This document shows, one piece after another, positions 9,110 through 18,191 of a stretch of 64,000 nt of DNA. Under the pieces are notes generated by a model, which did no database searches, had not been told where the DNA came from, and saw nothing but the letters and a program-made list of their open reading frames with translations. Location: contig NZ_CP066771.1 in assembly GCF_016466415.2 (NCBI RefSeq), positions 434,001 to 498,000 of the forward strand, given 5' to 3'. Within the stretch, counting starts at the first letter, position 1. Every line of letters starts with the position of its first letter. The position numbers were made by a program, and so were the translations under genes. This stretch comes from Ralstonia pickettii. GTDB taxonomy: Bacteria > Pseudomonadota > Gammaproteobacteria > Burkholderiales > Burkholderiaceae.

Positions 9110-11620
9110 TCAGGCTGCGCGGCGCTCGGCGGCGTGCAGGGCATCAAGCGCATCCTTGCGACGCTGCAGGTCGGCCATCAGGTTGAAGTCGGGCGGGAAG
9201 TCATCCACAGCAACGGCGTGCTCACCGTAGCGCGCGTAGTCGCACAGTTGCTTGCGTTCGCTTTCATAGATGAGGTTCTGTGCGACGGCTTGCGCCGTCC
9301 AGGCTTCGAAGTCGGGCAGGCTCTGCGGCACGGGCGGCAGCTTGCCTGCCCGGATGGCCGGTTTCAAGCGTTGCTCGATTGCGTCCACGGCCGGTTGCAG
9401 ACGGAAGGCCGCCTCGCCATAGGCGATCGGGTCGACTTCGGGCGTCGGGCAGTACGAGTCGGCAAGCAGCCGATCGCGGACAGCGCCCGGCGTTTGCATC
9501 AGCTCGGCGACCTGCGCGGCCAGCGCATCCGACGGCTTGCGATACGGCGTACCGAACGGGAAGATCAGCGCGCGCAGTAGCGCCGCGATGCCTGCGTTCG
9601 GGAAGTTGGCCAGCACACCGTCGAGCGCATCGTGTGCCTTCACCAGCGCGTCCTGCACCGACCAGTGCACGAGCGACGTGTCTTCGGCGGGGCGGCCTTC
9701 ATCTTCAAAGCGCTTGAGCGTGGACGAGATCAGGTACATCTGCGAAAGGATGTCGCCAAGCCGCCCCGTGATGCTCTCGCGGCGCTTGAGCGTACCGCCC
9801 AGCGTAAACATCGACACATCGGACAGCAGCGCCAGCGCAGTCGAGAAGCGGTTCACGGCCCGGTAGTAGCGCTGCATTTCCGGTGCGGCATTGCCCGGCG
9901 CGCTTGTGACGCGGCCACCGGAGAGCGCATGCAGGAAGGCGCGCACCACGTTGCCCGCGATGAATGCGCCGTGGCCGAACAGCGCCGTATCGAACGCACG
10001 CAGCGTCTCGGGTGAATCGGCGCCTTGTGCGGCGGTCATCTCGCGCAGCACATACGGATGGCAACGGATCACGCCCTGCCCGAAGATGATCAGGCAGCGC
10101 GTCATGATGTTCGCGCCTTCCACCGTGATGGCAATCGGCACCTGCTGGTATGCACGCGCCAGGAAGTTGTTCGGGCCCATGCAGATGCCCTTGCCGCCCA
10201 CGATGTCCATCGCATCGGTGACCACATCGCGCGCACGTTCGGTGACGTGGTATTTGGCAATGGCGGAGATGACTGAAGGCTTTTCGCCCAGGTCGACGGC
10301 CAACGCGGACAGACGCCGCGCCGAGTCCATCATGTACAGATTGCCGCCCATGCGGCCAAGCGCTTCCTGAATGCCCTCGAACTTGCCGATGGGCGTACGG
10401 AACTGGCGACGCACGGCGGCGTACGCGCCGGTGCTGCGCACGGCCAGCTTGGCCATGCCCACGTTCGACGAAGGCAGCGAGATGGCGCGGCCGGCTGCCA
10501 GGCATTCCATCAGCATGCGCCAGCCACGGCCGACCTGTGCCCGGCCGCCGATCACCCAGTCGATGGGGATGAACACATCCTTGCCCCAATTGGGGCCGTT
10601 CTGGAACACCGCATTGAGTGGCCAATGGCGGCGGCCGATGTTCACGCCCGGATGCTTGGTCGGGATGAGCGCGCACGTGATGCCGGGTTCCTTGTCGGCA
10701 CCGAGCAAGCCATCCGGATCGACTGCACGGAAGGCCAGTCCCAGCACCGTCGCGATGGGGCCGAGCGTGATGTAGCGCTTGCTCCATGTCACGCGAAAGC
10801 CAAGGGTCTCGCGGCCTTCGTGCATGCCGCGGCAGACCACGCCCACATCGGGAATGGCGGCGGCATCGGAGCCGGCATACGCGTTGGTCAGCGCAAAGCA
10901 GGGGATTTCTTCCCCGCGTGCGAGGCGCGGCAGGTAATGGTCCTTTTGCGCTTCGGTGCCGTAGTGCAGAAGCAGCTCGGCGGGGCCCAGAGAGTTGGGC
11001 ACCATGACCGACACGGCTGCAGCGGAGCAGCGCGTCGACAGCTTCATGATGACCTGCGAGTGCGCATACGCCGAGAAGCCCTTGCCGCCGTATTCCTTCG
11101 GGATGATCATGCCGAGGAAGCCCGCGCGCTTGGCATAAGCCCACGCCTCGGGCGACAGGTCTTGCCAGATCTGCGTACTTTCCCAATCGTTGGCAAGGTC
11201 GCAAAGCTTTTCAGTTTCGACGTCGAGGAAGGATTGCTCTTCCGCCGACAGACTGGGCGGCGGGGAAGACAGCAAACGCGACCAGTTCGGCCGGCCGGAG
11301 AACAATTCGGCATCCCACCAGACCGTGCCGGCTTCAATGGCGTCGCGCTCCGTCTGCGACATCTCCGGCATGATCTTGCGGAACATCGCCAGCACCGGGC
11401 GCGTGATGAGTGCCCGGCGCAACGGCTTGACCGCAAGCACCAGCGCGGGCAGCACAAAGACGATGGCGAGCACCGTTGTCATCACCGGGCCGACGAGGCC
11501 CAGCCAAGCACCGGCGACCAGCCACACCGCCGTTGCGATCAACCAGGCGAATGCCGAGGCTTCCATGCTGGCGAGAGCGAGCGCGCCGATGCAAAGCAGG
11601 ACGATCCAGATCGTCGTCAT
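9110..11620 (-). CDS. fadE: Membrane-associated acyl-CoA dehydrogenase (FadE type)
   Basis: An 836-residue protein, close to E. coli FadE (814). The first 66 residues hold two or three hydrophobic segments (about 4-20, 24-43, 46-66), as in FadE. The acyl-CoA dehydrogenase core follows with IPKEYGGKGFSA, the FAD-binding CFALTNAYAGSDAA region and a C-terminal domain of unknown function typical of FadE. It oxidises acyl-CoA to trans-2-enoyl-CoA, the first step of beta-oxidation. ATG at 11620 was preferred because GGAGACC lies upstream at suitable spacing; ATG at 11632 has none. It is separated by 117 bases from the upstream TetR gene and is likely cotranscribed with the downstream genes. Confidence 0.92.
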   Translation of the reverse strand: MTTIWIVLLCIGALALASMEASAFAWLIATAVWLVAGAWLGLVGPVMTTVLAIVFVLPALVLAVKPLRRALITRPVLAMFRKIMPEMSQTERDAIEAGTVWWDAELFSGRPNWSRLLSSPPPSLSAEEQSFLDVETEKLCDLANDWESTQIWQDLSPEAWAYAKRAGFLGMIIPKEYGGKGFSAYAHSQVIMKLSTRCSAAAVSVMVPNSLGPAELLLHYGTEAQKDHYLPRLARGEEIPCFALTNAYAGSDAAAIPDVGVVCRGMHEGRETLGFRVTWSKRYITLGPIATVLGLAFRAVDPDGLLGADKEPGITCALIPTKHPGVNIGRRHWPLNAVFQNGPNWGKDVFIPIDWVIGGRAQVGRGWRMLMECLAAGRAISLPSSNVGMAKLAVRSTGAYAAVRRQFRTPIGKFEGIQEALGRMGGNLYMMDSARRLSALAVDLGEKPSVISAIAKYHVTERARDVVTDAMDIVGGKGICMGPNNFLARAYQQVPIAITVEGANIMTRCLIIFGQGVIRCHPYVLREMTAAQGADSPETLRAFDTALFGHGAFIAGNVVRAFLHALSGGRVTSAPGNAAPEMQRYYRAVNRFSTALALLSDVSMFTLGGTLKRRESITGRLGDILSQMYLISSTLKRFEDEGRPAEDTSLVHWSVQDALVKAHDALDGVLANFPNAGIAALLRALIFPFGTPYRKPSDALAAQVAELMQTPGAVRDRLLADSYCPTPEVDPIAYGEAAFRLQPAVDAIEQRLKPAIRAGKLPPVPQSLPDFEAWTAQAVAQNLIYESERKQLCDYARYGEHAVAVDDFPPDFNLMADLQRRKDALDALHAAERRAA

Positions 11621-11737
11621 GAGGGTCTCCATTCGATGCGTTGATGTGCCGGCTGTCTCGAACATGCGGCGGCACCTGCCGAACACCGGAGCGACTCCCG
11701 TGCCTGCACACGGGAGTGCCGCGCGGCGCCCGCGTTG

Positions 11738-12796
11738 TCAGGCGTTGGGGCTGCGCCAGGGCCGCATCGGGTTGGCCGGGAAGATGGCGCGTGCGGCGTT
11801 GCTCCGGCGAATCGCCAATGCCCGTGTGCGCGCCGAGGGCGCGGGGCCGTCGCTATCGGTACCGTGGTGATCGTCGTGCTCGTCGGCGCTGAGGTCGTCG
11901 TGGTCGTCCGCGGCATCGTCTGCGCTGGCGCGAGAACCCGGCGTGCGGCCGAACAAATCGCCGGCGAAGGGCGAGGCCGTGGCAGGCGTCGCGCTGCGTT
12001 CGGTGATGCGGCCATTGCCGTGCCCGGCGTGGCGGCCCGAGCCGCCGTGGCCGCTGTCGTTGCCGTTGGAGGCGTCGTCTGCTTGCGCGACCGGCGTGGG
12101 CACCTGTGCTTCGGCCAGTTCGACGACCTGGTCGAGCGCGCCGGCCTCGCCCGGCAGCGGGGCGTTGAGCGTGGCCACCACCAGCGCCGTCAGGCGTGCC
12201 AGGAGTGAGGCATCGTTCATCGGCTTGCCCTGCGTGAACAGCGGCAGCAGATTGTTGAGGTCGTCCCCCGCCAGCACGCCGGCGAGTGCCTTGAGCGCAA
12301 AGTGCAGGCGCCAGCCCAGTTCTGCCCGCGGCAGGTGTGGCAGCGCGCGCGAGAAGGCTTCGAAAAAGCGATCGAACACCGGCGCATAGTGACCGAGCAG
12401 ATAGTTCTGCACGAACGGCGAAGTATCGGAATACACCCGCCCCATCAGCCGCAGGAACGCAGGCCCGCCGGTGTCAGGGTTGCGCGCCATCTGCAGAGCC
12501 GGCACGAACAGCGCGCCGAGCACGTGGTCGCAGGTCAGCTGCTCTTTCGTCCAGCGTTCTTCGCACGCATCCAGCAGCGCCAGCCGGCGCGTGTTGAGCG
12601 GGTCGAGACGGCGCCCCAGCACCGACTGCATCAACGCTTCCTTGCTGCCGAAGTGATAATTGACTGCCGCCAGATTGACCTTGGCGCGTGCCGTGATCTG
12701 CCGCAACGACATCGCCTCGTAGCCGAACTCGATGAACAGCAGTTCGGTGGCTTCCAGAATGCGGCCCTTGGTGTCTCCTGCTCCAGGACGTCCCAT
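11738..12796 (-). CDS. TetR/AcrR family regulator with long acidic/His-rich tail
   Basis: A 352-residue regulator. The TetR helix-turn-helix lies at about residues 29-52 (SLRQITARAKVNLAAVNYHF). A ligand-binding domain follows to about 230. Typical members have 190-230 residues; here about 120 further residues follow, rich in Asp, His, Gly and Ser and probably disordered, ending in a basic segment. The gene heads the fatty-acid cluster on the same strand, so a PsrA/FadR-like repressor of beta-oxidation responding to acyl-CoA is the best inference. A candidate operator is noted upstream. The tail is the oddity; codon use there is still GC-rich like the neighbours. Confidence 0.87.
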   Translation of the reverse strand: MGRPGAGDTKGRILEATELLFIEFGYEAMSLRQITARAKVNLAAVNYHFGSKEALMQSVLGRRLDPLNTRRLALLDACEERWTKEQLTCDHVLGALFVPALQMARNPDTGGPAFLRLMGRVYSDTSPFVQNYLLGHYAPVFDRFFEAFSRALPHLPRAELGWRLHFALKALAGVLAGDDLNNLLPLFTQGKPMNDASLLARLTALVVATLNAPLPGEAGALDQVVELAEAQVPTPVAQADDASNGNDSGHGGSGRHAGHGNGRITERSATPATASPFAGDLFGRTPGSRASADDAADDHDDLSADEHDDHHGTDSDGPAPSARTRALAIRRSNAARAIFPANPMRPWRSPNA

Positions 12797-13443
12797 GTCT
12801 CCTACCTCGTTTTTTTAAGCCTGATATCGGCCTCGATTGCTGCGGTGCAGCGCTCGAACGTACGATTCAAACATGTGTATGGGGTTGCCCGGGCATGTTA
12901 GGAACAGACGTTTGAAAACGCCAAGCGCCCAATTCGAGCAAGCACTCTAGACCGGAAGAGCTTGCCCAACCAATGTATGAAACACGTGGCCCGGAAAGTG
13001 AGTGAGCGCAAACATGAGAAAGCTCAACCAGGCTCGCACCCGATGAGCGGGTCAGCCGGCCGGCCGATGGAGCGAGGTCAGACCGCCGAAAAATGCGGCA
13101 GGGTTTTGTGCAGGAGGGGGAGATGGAGCCGCCGTCCTGGACGACCAGCGTCGAGACCTCCACCCACGAATGCCGATCTTCGCGATAGGCGGAAGCGGCG
13201 TCCGTCTACAGCCGGAGGCGCATTCCCCGTGCAATTCCGACGGTATGCGTTGAGGGAGCGGCCGGGAATGTGGTGAATACGCCGTGGAGGCCTTGCGGCG
13301 GCGGTGGGGTAAACACCATCACCTGTTAAACTAGCGCCCTTCTTGCAGTCCCCGGGGTCCAGTCGCCCCGTCACCTACCCAGGCTTTGTCCACGATTGGC
13401 GCACGAACGAATGCGCGGGACACGCCGGTCCAATCGCTTTTCC
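12797..13443. other. Long intergenic region between TetR and helicase genes
   Basis: This 647-base stretch has no convincing gene; the open frames in it have poor composition and no recognisable protein. Near the TetR side (12866-12872 and 12910-12916) is an inverted pair TTCAAAC/GTTTGAA 37 bases apart. The second arm is part of GTTTGAAAAC, which has GTTT and AAAC half-sites like PsrA-type operators. The remaining half probably contains the promoter and leader of the DEAD-box helicase. A long leader would fit a cold-regulated helicase, but I cannot show this. Confidence 0.4.
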
Positions 13444-15153
13444 ATGTCGTTTTCCGAACTCGGCTTGTCAGACAAGCTGGTACGTGCCGTGGCCGAACTC
13501 GGCTACGCAGAACCCACTCCGATTCAACGCCAGGCCATCCCCGCCATCCTCAAGGGCGGTGACCTGCTCGCCGGTGCACAGACCGGCACCGGCAAGACCG
13601 CCGGTTTCACGCTGCCGCTGCTGCACCGCCTGTCGGCATCGCAGCCCAACAAGGTGCAAACGCCGCAGGGCATGCGCTTTCCGATCCGCGCGCTGGTGCT
13701 GACGCCCACGCGTGAGCTTGCCGCGCAGGTGGAAGAAAGCGTGCGCGCCTATGGCAAATACCTGCCGCTGAAGTCGATGGTGATGTTCGGCGGCGTCGGC
13801 ATCAACCCGCAGATCGATGCACTCAAGCGCGGGGTCGATATCGTTGTGGCCACGCCGGGCCGCCTGCTGGACCATGTCGGCCAGCGCACCATCGATCTGT
13901 CCCACATTGAACTGCTGGTGCTGGACGAAGCCGATCGCATGCTGGACATGGGCTTCATCCACGACATCCGCAAGATCCTCAACATCCTCCCGCCGAAGCG
14001 ACAGAACCTGCTGTTCTCGGCAACGTTCTCCGACGACATTCGCGAACTGGCCGATCGCCTGCTGGACAAGCCGGCGCTGATCGAAGTCGCGCGCCGCAAC
14101 ACGACCGCCGAAACAGTCGAACAACGCATCTACCCGGTCGACCGAGAGCGCAAGCGCGAACTGCTGGCCAAGCTCGTGCGCGACAACGACTGGCACCAGG
14201 TGCTGGTCTTCACGCGCACCAAGCACGGCGCGAACCGCCTGGCCGAGCAGCTCACGCGCGACGGCATTCCCGCGCTGGCCATCCACGGCAACAAGAGCCA
14301 ATCGGCGCGCACGCGTGCGCTGACGGAGTTCAAGGCCGGGACGCTGCGGGTGCTGGTTGCAACCGACATCGCCGCCCGTGGTATCGACATCGACCAACTG
14401 CCGCACGTGGTCAACTTCGACCTGCCGAACGTGCCGGAAGACTACGTGCACCGTATCGGCCGCACGGGCCGCGCCGGCGCGCAAGGCGAGGCGATTTCGC
14501 TGGTCTGCGTGGACGAGCATGGCTTGCTGCGCGACATCGAGCGCCTCATCAAGCGCGAACTGCCGCGTACCGTGCTGGAAGGTTTCGAGCCGGACCCGTC
14601 CATCGCGGCGGAGCCGATTCCGAACGGGCGCAACTCCGCGGGCCGTGGTGGCAACGCGCGCGGTGGCCGCCCGGGCGGTGGGCGCAGCCAGCAGCCGCGC
14701 CAGGCCAGCGGCAACGCTGCGCCGCGCGAGCCGCGGGCTCCGCGTGAGCCTCGTGCGCCGCGTCGCGAGTCGAGCGGTAACGGTCAGGGCCAGGGTCAGA
14801 ACCAAGGTCAAGGCCAAGGCCAAGGCCAAGGCCAAGGCCGCAATGGTGCCGGCAGCCGCCAGCGTCAGGCGCAAGGTCAACGCGACGGCCAGGCGGCGCC
14901 GAAGTCGCGCAATGGCCACGGTGCCGGCAACGGCAACGGCAACGGCAACGGCCAATCGCAGGCGCGCGGCCAGCGCCAGGGCAACGGTCAAGGCCAGGGC
15001 CAAGGCAATGGACAAGGCGGGCAGGGCGGTCAACAACGCCGTGCATCGAACACGCAAGCTGCGCAGCCCGCCCATAAGGCACAGCCGGCCAAGCAGCCGT
15101 TCAACGGTTTGTTCGCCAAGGCGGCTGCGTTGCTCGGCGGCCGTAAAGCCTGA
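13444..15153 (+). CDS. rhlE: RhlE-type DEAD-box ATP-dependent RNA helicase
   Basis: A 569-residue helicase. Motifs in order: the Q motif around [11 protein letters not shown] (20-30), AQTGTGKT (45-52), PTRELAAQ (88-95), DEAD (161-164), SAT (192-194), and [10 protein letters not shown] of motif VI. These cover a complete RecA-like pair that unwinds RNA in ribosome assembly or RNA decay. From about residue 395 the protein is low complexity: Arg/Gly/Pro first, then Gly-Gln and Gly-Asn repeats, ending in a short ordered segment ([13 protein letters not shown]). The ATG at 13444 begins at the family start; in-frame codons upstream to 13396 add unrelated residues. The Shine-Dalgarno is weak. The gene symbol is by family. 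Confidence 0.9.
   Translation: MSFSELGLSDKLVRAVAELGYAEPTPIQRQAIPAILKGGDLLAGAQTGTGKTAGFTLPLLHRLSASQPNKVQTPQGMRFPIRALVLTPTRELAAQVEESVRAYGKYLPLKSMVMFGGVGINPQIDALKRGVDIVVATPGRLLDHVGQRTIDLSHIELLVLDEADRMLDMGFIHDIRKILNILPPKRQNLLFSATFSDDIRELADRLLDKPALIEVARRNTTAETVEQRIYPVDRERKRELLAKLVRDNDWHQVLVFTRTKHGANRLAEQLTRDGIPALAIHGNKSQSARTRALTEFKAGTLRVLVATDIAARGIDIDQLPHVVNFDLPNVPEDYVHRIGRTGRAGAQGEAISLVCVDEHGLLRDIERLIKRELPRTVLEGFEPDPSIAAEPIPNGRNSAGRGGNARGGRPGGGRSQQPRQASGNAAPREPRAPREPRAPRRESSGNGQGQGQNQGQGQGQGQGQGRNGAGSRQRQAQGQRDGQAAPKSRNGHGAGNGNGNGNGQSQARGQRQGNGQGQGQGNGQGGQGGQQRRASNTQAAQPAHKAQPAKQPFNGLFAKAAALLGGRKA
14785..14838 (+). repeat. Hexamer tandem repeat in helicase tail
   Basis: Nine consecutive in-frame hexamers of the form CAGGGC/CAAGGC encode Gln-Gly repeats; the last five (14809-14838) are identical CAAGGC. 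Because units are six bases, copy-number change would keep the frame and only lengthen or shorten the tail. Confidence 0.9.
14926..14949 (+). repeat. Hexamer tandem repeat (GGCAAC x4) in helicase tail
   Basis: Four identical GGCAAC units in frame encode Gly-Asn repeats. Like the Gln-Gly hexamers upstream, this is an in-frame low-complexity tract likely to vary in length between strains. Confidence 0.85.
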
Positions 15154-15158
15154 CGTTG

Positions 15159-16193
15159 ATGCACGACGACGGCCCCCCCGCATCAGTTGACGCGCCCTAC
15201 GACGGCCTGACGCCTGACAGCATCCTGGATGCGCTGGCGGAGGTCGGGCTGATGCCGGACGGCCGCATGTTCGCGCTCAACAGCTACGAAAACCGCGTGT
15301 ACCAGGCCGGCGTGGAAGATGGCGCGCCGGTGGTGGTCAAGTTCTACCGCCCGGGCCGCTGGACCGATGCGCAGATCGTCGAGGAACACGCCTTCACGGC
15401 AGAACTCGCAGCGGCGGAGATCCCCGTGGTCGCGCCGCTGGAAATCGACGGCCGCACGCTGCACGCGTTCGAGCGTTGGCACTTCGCGGTCTTCCCGCGT
15501 TGCGCAGGCCGCGTGCCGGCCATCGACCAGGACCACACGCTTGAGTGGATGGGCCGCTTCCTTGGCCGCATCCACGTCGTGGGTGCGCGGCGGCCGTTCG
15601 TGGCCAGGCCCGCACTCGACATCGACACCTTCGGCGTGCAATCGCGCGACTGGCTGCTCGAACACGATTTCATCCCGCCCGATTTGTTGCCGGCTTGGCG
15701 CAGCGTGGCTGACGCCGCACTCGACGGCGTGCGCCGCTGCTACGACCGCGCGGGCGACGTTTCATTGCTGCGCCTGCACGGCGATTGCCACGCCTCGAAC
15801 GTGCTCTGGATCGAAGAGGCCGACGCCAAGCAGGGCGATCCACTGCGCAGCGCCGGTCCGCATTTCGTCGACTTTGACGACAGCCGCACCGGCCCGGCCG
15901 TGCAGGATCTGTGGATGCTGCTCTCGGGCGATCGCGCGTCGATGCAATCGCAGCTCGCCAGCCTGCTGGCCGGGTACGAGGACTTCTGCGAATTCGACAC
16001 GCGCGAACTGTATCTGGTCGAAGCGCTGCGCACGCTGCGCTTGCTGCACTACAGCGCCTGGTTGGCGCGTCGCTGGAACGATCCGGCGTTTCCTGCAGCG
16101 TTTCCGTGGTTCAACACGCAACGCTACTGGCAGGACCGGGTGTTGGAGTTGCGCGAGCAGATCGCGCTGTTGGACGAACCGCCGCTCTGGTGA
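15159..16193 (+). CDS. srkA: Stress response kinase A (SrkA/YihE family Ser/Thr kinase)
   Basis: A 344-residue aminoglycoside-phosphotransferase-fold kinase. Lys61 in VVKFYRP is the likely ATP-binding lysine. The catalytic loop HGDCHASN is at 207-214 and the metal-binding DFDD at 238-241. Length (E. coli SrkA 328) and the NSYENRVYQ start region match SrkA, which protects cells from stress-induced death by counteracting toxin-antitoxin signalling. The ATG lies 5 bases after the helicase stop, so cotranscription is likely. The upstream TTG at 15156 is an alternative start. The coding end overlaps a terminator stem. Confidence 0.9.
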   Translation: MHDDGPPASVDAPYDGLTPDSILDALAEVGLMPDGRMFALNSYENRVYQAGVEDGAPVVVKFYRPGRWTDAQIVEEHAFTAELAAAEIPVVAPLEIDGRTLHAFERWHFAVFPRCAGRVPAIDQDHTLEWMGRFLGRIHVVGARRPFVARPALDIDTFGVQSRDWLLEHDFIPPDLLPAWRSVADAALDGVRRCYDRAGDVSLLRLHGDCHASNVLWIEEADAKQGDPLRSAGPHFVDFDDSRTGPAVQDLWMLLSGDRASMQSQLASLLAGYEDFCEFDTRELYLVEALRTLRLLHYSAWLARRWNDPAFPAAFPWFNTQRYWQDRVLELREQIALLDEPPLW

Positions 16194-16211
16194 AACCGAG
16201 CGGCGGTTTTT
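16179..16211 (+). terminator. Terminator overlapping the end of srkA
   Basis: A perfect 9-bp stem CCGCCGCTC/GAGCGGCGG (16179-16187 with 16198-16206) with a 10-base loop is followed by TTTTTCTTT. The left arm lies inside the last codons of srkA and the stop codon sits in the loop. Confidence 0.9.
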
Positions 16212-16226
16212 CTTTGAGGCTTGGGC

Positions 16227-17123
16227 TTAGGCGAACTTGCCGGCCTGGAAGTCCCGCACGGCCTGGAAGATCTCTTCTTGCGTGTTCATCACGAACGGGC
16301 CGTATTGCGCGATCGACTCGTTCAGCGGTTTGCCGGCCACCAGCAACACACGCGCCTCAGCGTCGCCTGCACGGATCACTACCCCGTCACTGCCTTCCGT
16401 GTTGGCGAGGATGGCCATCTGCTTGTCTTCCACGCGCTGCAGCCCCGCGTCGCCAGACGCTTCGGCGTCACCGACCAGCGCGCTGCCACGGAACACGTAG
16501 ACGAACGCGTTGTGTCCGGCCGGCAGCGCCTGCGCAAACGACGTCCCCGCCGGCAGCGTGATGTCCAGATACAGCGGCTGCGTTGCTTCACGCGTCATCG
16601 CACCTTGCACGCCGTGCGATTCTCCCGCGATCACACGCACGGCCACGCTGTCTTCCGTTGTGAACTCGGGAATCTCGTTCGACGGAATGTCGCGGTACCA
16701 CGGTGTTGTCATCTTGTCGCGGGCAGGCAGGTTCAACCACAGCTGGAAGCCTTCCATCACGCCGTCCTCCTGTTCCGGCATTTCCGAGTGCACGACGCCG
16801 CTGCCGGCCGTCATCCACTGTACGCCGCCGTGTTGCAGGAGGCCTTCGTGGCCCGCACTGTCGCGGTGGCGCATGCGGCCCGCGATCATGTATGTCACCG
16901 TTTCAAAGCCGCGGTGCGGGTGATCGGGAAAGCCGGCCAGATAGTCGTTCGGGTCGTCACTGCGAAACGCGTCCAGCATCAGGAACGGATCGAGCCGGCG
17001 TTGCAGGTTGTTCGTCAGCACGCGGGTGAGCTTCACGCCCGCGCCGTCCGAGGTGGGGCGGCCCGTGATAACGCGCTCGACGAGGCGGGCACGTTGCACT
17101 TGCGGTTGCACGAGGGTTTCCAT
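16227..17123 (-). CDS. Pirin family protein (cupin fold, quercetinase-like)
   Basis: A 298-residue pirin. The metal ligands are visible as His68 and His70 in HPHRGFE, then His112 and Glu114 in VVHSEM, matching the pirin N-terminal cupin. A second, degenerate cupin domain follows. Bacterial pirins can act as metal-dependent dioxygenases or as protein partners; the role here is unknown. ATG at 17123 has AGGAGA just upstream, better than codons further 5'. A LysR-type regulator gene is divergent 150 bases away, so control of pirin by that regulator is a reasonable inference, as in many beta-proteobacteria. Confidence 0.9.
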   Translation of the reverse strand: METLVQPQVQRARLVERVITGRPTSDGAGVKLTRVLTNNLQRRLDPFLMLDAFRSDDPNDYLAGFPDHPHRGFETVTYMIAGRMRHRDSAGHEGLLQHGGVQWMTAGSGVVHSEMPEQEDGVMEGFQLWLNLPARDKMTTPWYRDIPSNEIPEFTTEDSVAVRVIAGESHGVQGAMTREATQPLYLDITLPAGTSFAQALPAGHNAFVYVFRGSALVGDAEASGDAGLQRVEDKQMAILANTEGSDGVVIRAGDAEARVLLVAGKPLNESIAQYGPFVMNTQEEIFQAVRDFQAGKFA

Positions 17124-17273
17124 GTGGTTCTCCTGAAATTGGGCATTTGTCACACGCCAAATGTAGGGTGGTTGCCTCGTTTGCACTAGTCGGTTATGGT
17201 GGGAAAAAATGTTGCTCTCGGTGAGACAATCGCACTACCAAGCCGGCGCGCATCACGATAAGAGGAGGAAACT

Positions 17274-18191
17274 ATGGATCTGAACCAATTGGCGCTGTTC
17301 GTGCGCGTGGTCGAAGCGGGGAGCTTCACGGCAGCGGCAACGCGGCTGGATCTGCCCAAATCGTCCGTCAGCCGGGGCATTGCGGCGCTTGAACAGGATT
17401 TGAACGTGCGACTGTTACAGCGCACGACGCGCACGCTGCATTTGACCGACGCGGGCCAGAGCCTGTATCAGGTGGCGTCGCATGCATTGGAAGACATCGA
17501 ACGCGCCACCACCTGCGCCGGCGAGCTGCAGGACTTGCCGCGCGGCAAGGTGCGGATCACGTCTTCCGAAGACGTCGGCCGCCTGCTGGTGGCGCCGGTG
17601 GCGGCGCGCTTCATGCAGCAGTATCCGGAAATCGATCTGGACGTGGTGCTGACGCCGCGCAACGTCGATCTCGTGCAGGAAGGTTTCGACCTCGCTGTCC
17701 GCGTTGGACGCCTAGCCGATAGTTCGCTGGTCGCGCGGTCGCTGGGCGTGTTGCGCATCGGCCTGTTCGCCTCGCCCGATTACCTGCAGCGCCGCGGTGC
17801 GCCGGACACCGTACAAGGGCTGGCCGACCATTGCTGCCTCGATTTTCGCGGCACCGGCCGCGGCGAAACGCAATGGCGCCTCGTCGGCCCCAATGGCCTG
17901 AAAACCGTGGCCGTGCGCGCGCGCCTGAATGCCGACAGCCTGATCTACCTGGAAACGTTGATAGCGTCGGGCGCCGGGATCGGCCCCCTCCCGCTGTACG
18001 CGAGTGCCGTCGCGCGCGCCAACGCGCCGCTGCCACGCTTGGTGCGCGTGCTGCCCGACTATGCGACCAGCGGTGAGCCGATCAACCTCGTCACACCCTC
18101 TGCTCGGTTCGTTCCCAGGCGCGTTCGCTTGCTGATCGACATGCTGACCGAGTCGATTCGGCAGGAGTTGGAAAACGCAGATCCCACCTGA
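17274..18191 (+). CDS. LysR family transcriptional regulator
   Basis: A 305-residue LysR protein. The winged helix occupies residues 1-60 (MDLNQLALFVRVVEAGSFTAAATRLDLPKSSVSRGIAALE), followed by the periplasmic-binding-type effector domain. AGGAGGAA gives a strong ribosome-binding site. It is divergently transcribed from pirin, sharing 150 bases of regulatory region, the usual LysR arrangement. In Ralstonia and Burkholderia, similar LysR-pirin pairs are common; the ligand is unknown. Confidence 0.92.
   Translation: MDLNQLALFVRVVEAGSFTAAATRLDLPKSSVSRGIAALEQDLNVRLLQRTTRTLHLTDAGQSLYQVASHALEDIERATTCAGELQDLPRGKVRITSSEDVGRLLVAPVAARFMQQYPEIDLDVVLTPRNVDLVQEGFDLAVRVGRLADSSLVARSLGVLRIGLFASPDYLQRRGAPDTVQGLADHCCLDFRGTGRGETQWRLVGPNGLKTVAVRARLNADSLIYLETLIASGAGIGPLPLYASAVARANAPLPRLVRVLPDYATSGEPINLVTPSARFVPRRVRLLIDMLTESIRQELENADPT

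Noticed and set aside
12962-13276. Small frame in the intergenic region before the helicase
   Set aside because: Rich in Arg/Gly/Pro, no ribosome-binding site, no recognisable domain; treated as non-coding.
14785-14949. CRISPR-like repeat array
   Set aside because: Units are six bases, contiguous and in frame inside a helicase gene; there are no spacers. No CRISPR array or cas gene is visible in the window.
13468-15183. 571-codon antisense frame through the helicase gene
   Set aside because: Opposite strand carries all DEAD-box motifs; the antisense frame only reflects GC-rich repeats (Leu/Ala/Val runs).
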